Assembly (NCBI GenBank): GCA_002507425.1
Contig: DAZU01000011.1
Coordinates: 1 to 17,103, forward strand
Length of the DNA: 17,103 nucleotides
Reading direction: 5' to 3'
Source of the DNA: Euryarchaeota archaeon UBA53
Lineage (GTDB): Archaea; Thermoplasmatota; Poseidoniia; Poseidoniales; Poseidoniaceae
Shown: in pieces, positions 16,171-17,103 of the stretch
How the letters are laid out: each line of letters begins with the position of its first letter
How positions within the stretch are numbered: position 1 is the first letter of the stretch
Notes under the pieces: generated by a model
The model's input: the letters and a program-made list of their open reading frames with translations, nothing else
Database searches by the model: none
Told to the model about the DNA's origin: nothing
Program-made: the position numbers and the translations under genes

Positions 16171-16422
16171 TTAGTCATCAAGATGGTTGATTGAGGTAAC
16201 TGCCCTGTTTCCTTCAATTAAACCAGACATTGCATTCAGACTTACAATCAATTGAACGTAGGTTTGGCCATCACTTGTTACATATGTAGCACAATCTTGG
16301 AATGCAGTCGTGTTTATTGATAACTTCACAGCTCTACCTGCATTTGACTTTCTGGCAAATCCTACCAATGTTGCGTTTGTGTTTTCGTATTCGTGCTTGT
16401 TTATTTTATTGTTTTTTGACAT
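16171..16422 (-). CDS. Small conserved-looking protein of unknown function (83 aa)
   Basis: The protein has a polar, Lys/Asn-rich N terminus (about 1-17). A compact segment follows with alternating hydrophobic residues: ATLVGFARKS, GRAVKLSINTTAF, TYVQLIVSLNAMSGLI and REAVTS-like NRAVTSINHL. This pattern suggests four short beta strands with one helix, the size range of small OB/SH3-like nucleic-acid-binding proteins. I do not recognise the family. There is no signal peptide or membrane segment. A textbook Shine-Dalgarno and a strong hairpin right after the stop suggest a real, independently transcribed and perhaps abundant product. A chromatin-associated or single-strand-binding role is only a guess. 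Confidence 0.7.
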   Translation of the reverse strand: MSKNNKINKHEYENTNATLVGFARKSNAGRAVKLSINTTAFQDCATYVTSDGQTYVQLIVSLNAMSGLIEGNRAVTSINHLDD

Positions 16423-16425
16423 TTT

Positions 16426-16435
16426 ATCAACTCCT
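16426..16435 (-). promoter_or_regulatory. Strong Shine-Dalgarno of the small gene
   Basis: AGGAGTTGAT on the minus strand has its AGGAG core 8 nt from the ATG at 16422. It is the best ribosome-binding site in the window and fixes the start. Confidence 0.65.
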
Positions 16436-16443
16436 AGAACTGT

Positions 16444-16451
16444 AATTTATA
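16444..16451 (-). promoter_or_regulatory. TATA-like box upstream of the small gene
   Basis: TATAAATT on the minus strand is the best TATA match in the window. Its centre lies only about 26 nt from the ATG, so a start at normal spacing would be leaderless and would omit the Shine-Dalgarno. Another TATA-like string, GGTATATTG (16489-16497), would give a leader of about 45 nt that includes it. Two promoters may be used. Confidence 0.4.
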
Positions 16452-16551
16452 CCGCGTTGTTCTGACCGCATCGGAGAATAATTACTGGCAATATACCTTC
16501 TGAATTTCCATCAGAGGTTAGGTAAAAGTGAACTTGTTCTAAGATACTGAA

Positions 16552-16559
16552 TATTAAAT
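16552..16559 (+). promoter_or_regulatory. TATA box of the epimerase gene (leaderless)
   Basis: TATTAAAT is centred about 27 nt before the ATG at 16583, and no Shine-Dalgarno directly precedes that start codon. It fits a leaderless transcript, divergent from the small gene. Confidence 0.5.
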
Positions 16560-16582
16560 TGGAGTAATGTTAGGACTTAGAT

Positions 16583-17103
16583 ATGCGAGCCTTGGTAACT
16601 GGGGGTGCAGGATTCATCGGGTCCCACCTAGTCGACAAGTTAGTTGCCGGCGGCCACGAAGTTATCGTGATTGATAATTTGTCATCAGGCGTCTTGGATT
16701 TCATTCAAAGTCACATCGAGTCAGGAAATGTCAAATTTCACAAAGTTGATCTAAAAAATCTAGATGAGGTTACTCCGCTCATGAATGGAGTTGACATGGT
16801 TTACCATCTTGCTGCAAATCCCGACATAAGGCTTGGAACCAGAATAACGGATACAGACTTGAAAGAAGGAACAATTGCTACGTATAATGTTCTAGAATCT
16901 ATGCGATTGAACAAAGTAGAAAAAATAGCATTTGCTTCTTCTTCTGTTGTGTATGGTGAAAATGCGCCAATGCCAACTCCTGAAGATCATGGGCCATGTC
17001 TTCCAATTTCGTTGTATGGAGCATCTAAACAAGCTGGTGAAGGCTTAATCGGTGCGTGGGTCGGAACATTTGGCCTGCAAGCATGGATTTTCAGATTCGC
17101 AAA
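16583..17103 (+). CDS. NAD-dependent sugar-nucleotide epimerase/dehydratase (extended SDR), 3' end outside window
   Basis: The first 173 residues are present and the frame stays open to the window end. The NAD-binding loop TGGAGFIGSHLVDKL lies at the very N terminus (6-20), and VIDNLSSG (34-41) follows strand 2. VDMVYHLAANPD fits the HLAA motif. FASSSVVYGE supplies the catalytic Ser region, and SLYGASKQAGE contains the YxxxK catalytic pair. Members of this GalE-like group epimerise or dehydrate UDP- or dTDP-sugars, but the exact sugar cannot be told. It probably supplies activated sugars for envelope glycans, in keeping with the nearby glycosyltransferase. The ATG at 16583 is supported by the Rossmann loop following at once and by the TATA box 27 nt upstream. 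Confidence 0.9.
   Translation, partial: MRALVTGGAGFIGSHLVDKLVAGGHEVIVIDNLSSGVLDFIQSHIESGNVKFHKVDLKNLDEVTPLMNGVDMVYHLAANPDIRLGTRITDTDLKEGTIATYNVLESMRLNKVEKIAFASSSVVYGENAPMPTPEDHGPCLPISLYGASKQAGEGLIGAWVGTFGLQAWIFRFA

Noticed and set aside
15926..16194. Two overlapping open frames opposite the glycosyltransferase start and promoter
   Set aside because: They cross the promoter, the inverted repeat and the hairpin and show no family features.
1..17103. CRISPR arrays, insertion sequences, integrases, toxin-antitoxin or phage-defence genes
   Set aside because: No regularly spaced direct repeats, transposase or integrase motifs, or defence-type domains were seen on either strand.

Overview
The window looks like a chromosomal segment of a marine planktonic archaeon, most probably a Marine Group II (Poseidoniales)-type euryarchaeon. 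This assignment is an inference. It rests on an archaeal-type asparaginyl-tRNA synthetase; TATA boxes centred about 26-28 nt upstream of several start codons and of the tRNA 5' end (leaderless archaeal promoters); a class-A RNase P RNA; a very large AT-rich, Asn/Ser/Asp-rich surface protein with an N-terminal signal and a single C-terminal membrane anchor; and DPM1-like glycosyltransferases with two C-terminal membrane helices. No IS element, integrase, phage gene or CRISPR array was seen. Most of the region reads as ordinary, densely packed core and envelope genes.

Layout. Positions 1-3635 (+ strand) hold the end of a probably secreted thioredoxin-fold protein, a membrane protein that looks like a catalytically dead relative of the DPM1-like glycosyltransferase further along the window, a SerB-like HAD phosphatase starting 8 nt later, an FAD-dependent oxidoreductase with a C-terminal cysteine cluster, and a small three-helix membrane protein that overlaps its end. 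On the opposite strand is asnS (3666-5054). A divergent AT-rich spacer leads to a carbamate kinase (+, GTG start), then tRNA-Lys(CTT) with a well-placed TATA box. Next comes rpiA (-), which shares an AT-rich promoter with a divergently transcribed surface protein of about 1600 residues (7061-11869). RNase P RNA (11920-12222) follows on the same strand.

The right end is an envelope region on the minus strand. A DPM1-like glycosyltransferase (15129-16061) lies 34 nt upstream of a 12-helix MMPL/RND-type transporter (12266-15094), probably as an operon. The likely glycosyltransferase TATA box sits inside an 8-bp perfect inverted repeat. Upstream is a small uncharacterised protein (16171-16422) with a strong Shine-Dalgarno sequence, and a perfect 12-bp GC-rich hairpin lies directly after its stop codon. 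A divergent NAD-dependent sugar-nucleotide epimerase gene runs off the right edge.

Functional reading. The epimerase, the polyprenyl-phosphate-type glycosyltransferase, the MMPL transporter, the secreted thioredoxin-like protein and the giant anchored surface protein all point to envelope building and surface glycosylation or folding. asnS, tRNA-Lys, rnpB, rpiA and the carbamate kinase are housekeeping genes. I found no clear new multi-gene system. The observations most worth following are the degenerate glycosyltransferase paralogue next to the HAD gene, the inverted repeat around the active glycosyltransferase's TATA box, the flavoprotein/membrane-protein overlap, and the small gene with its hairpin terminator.
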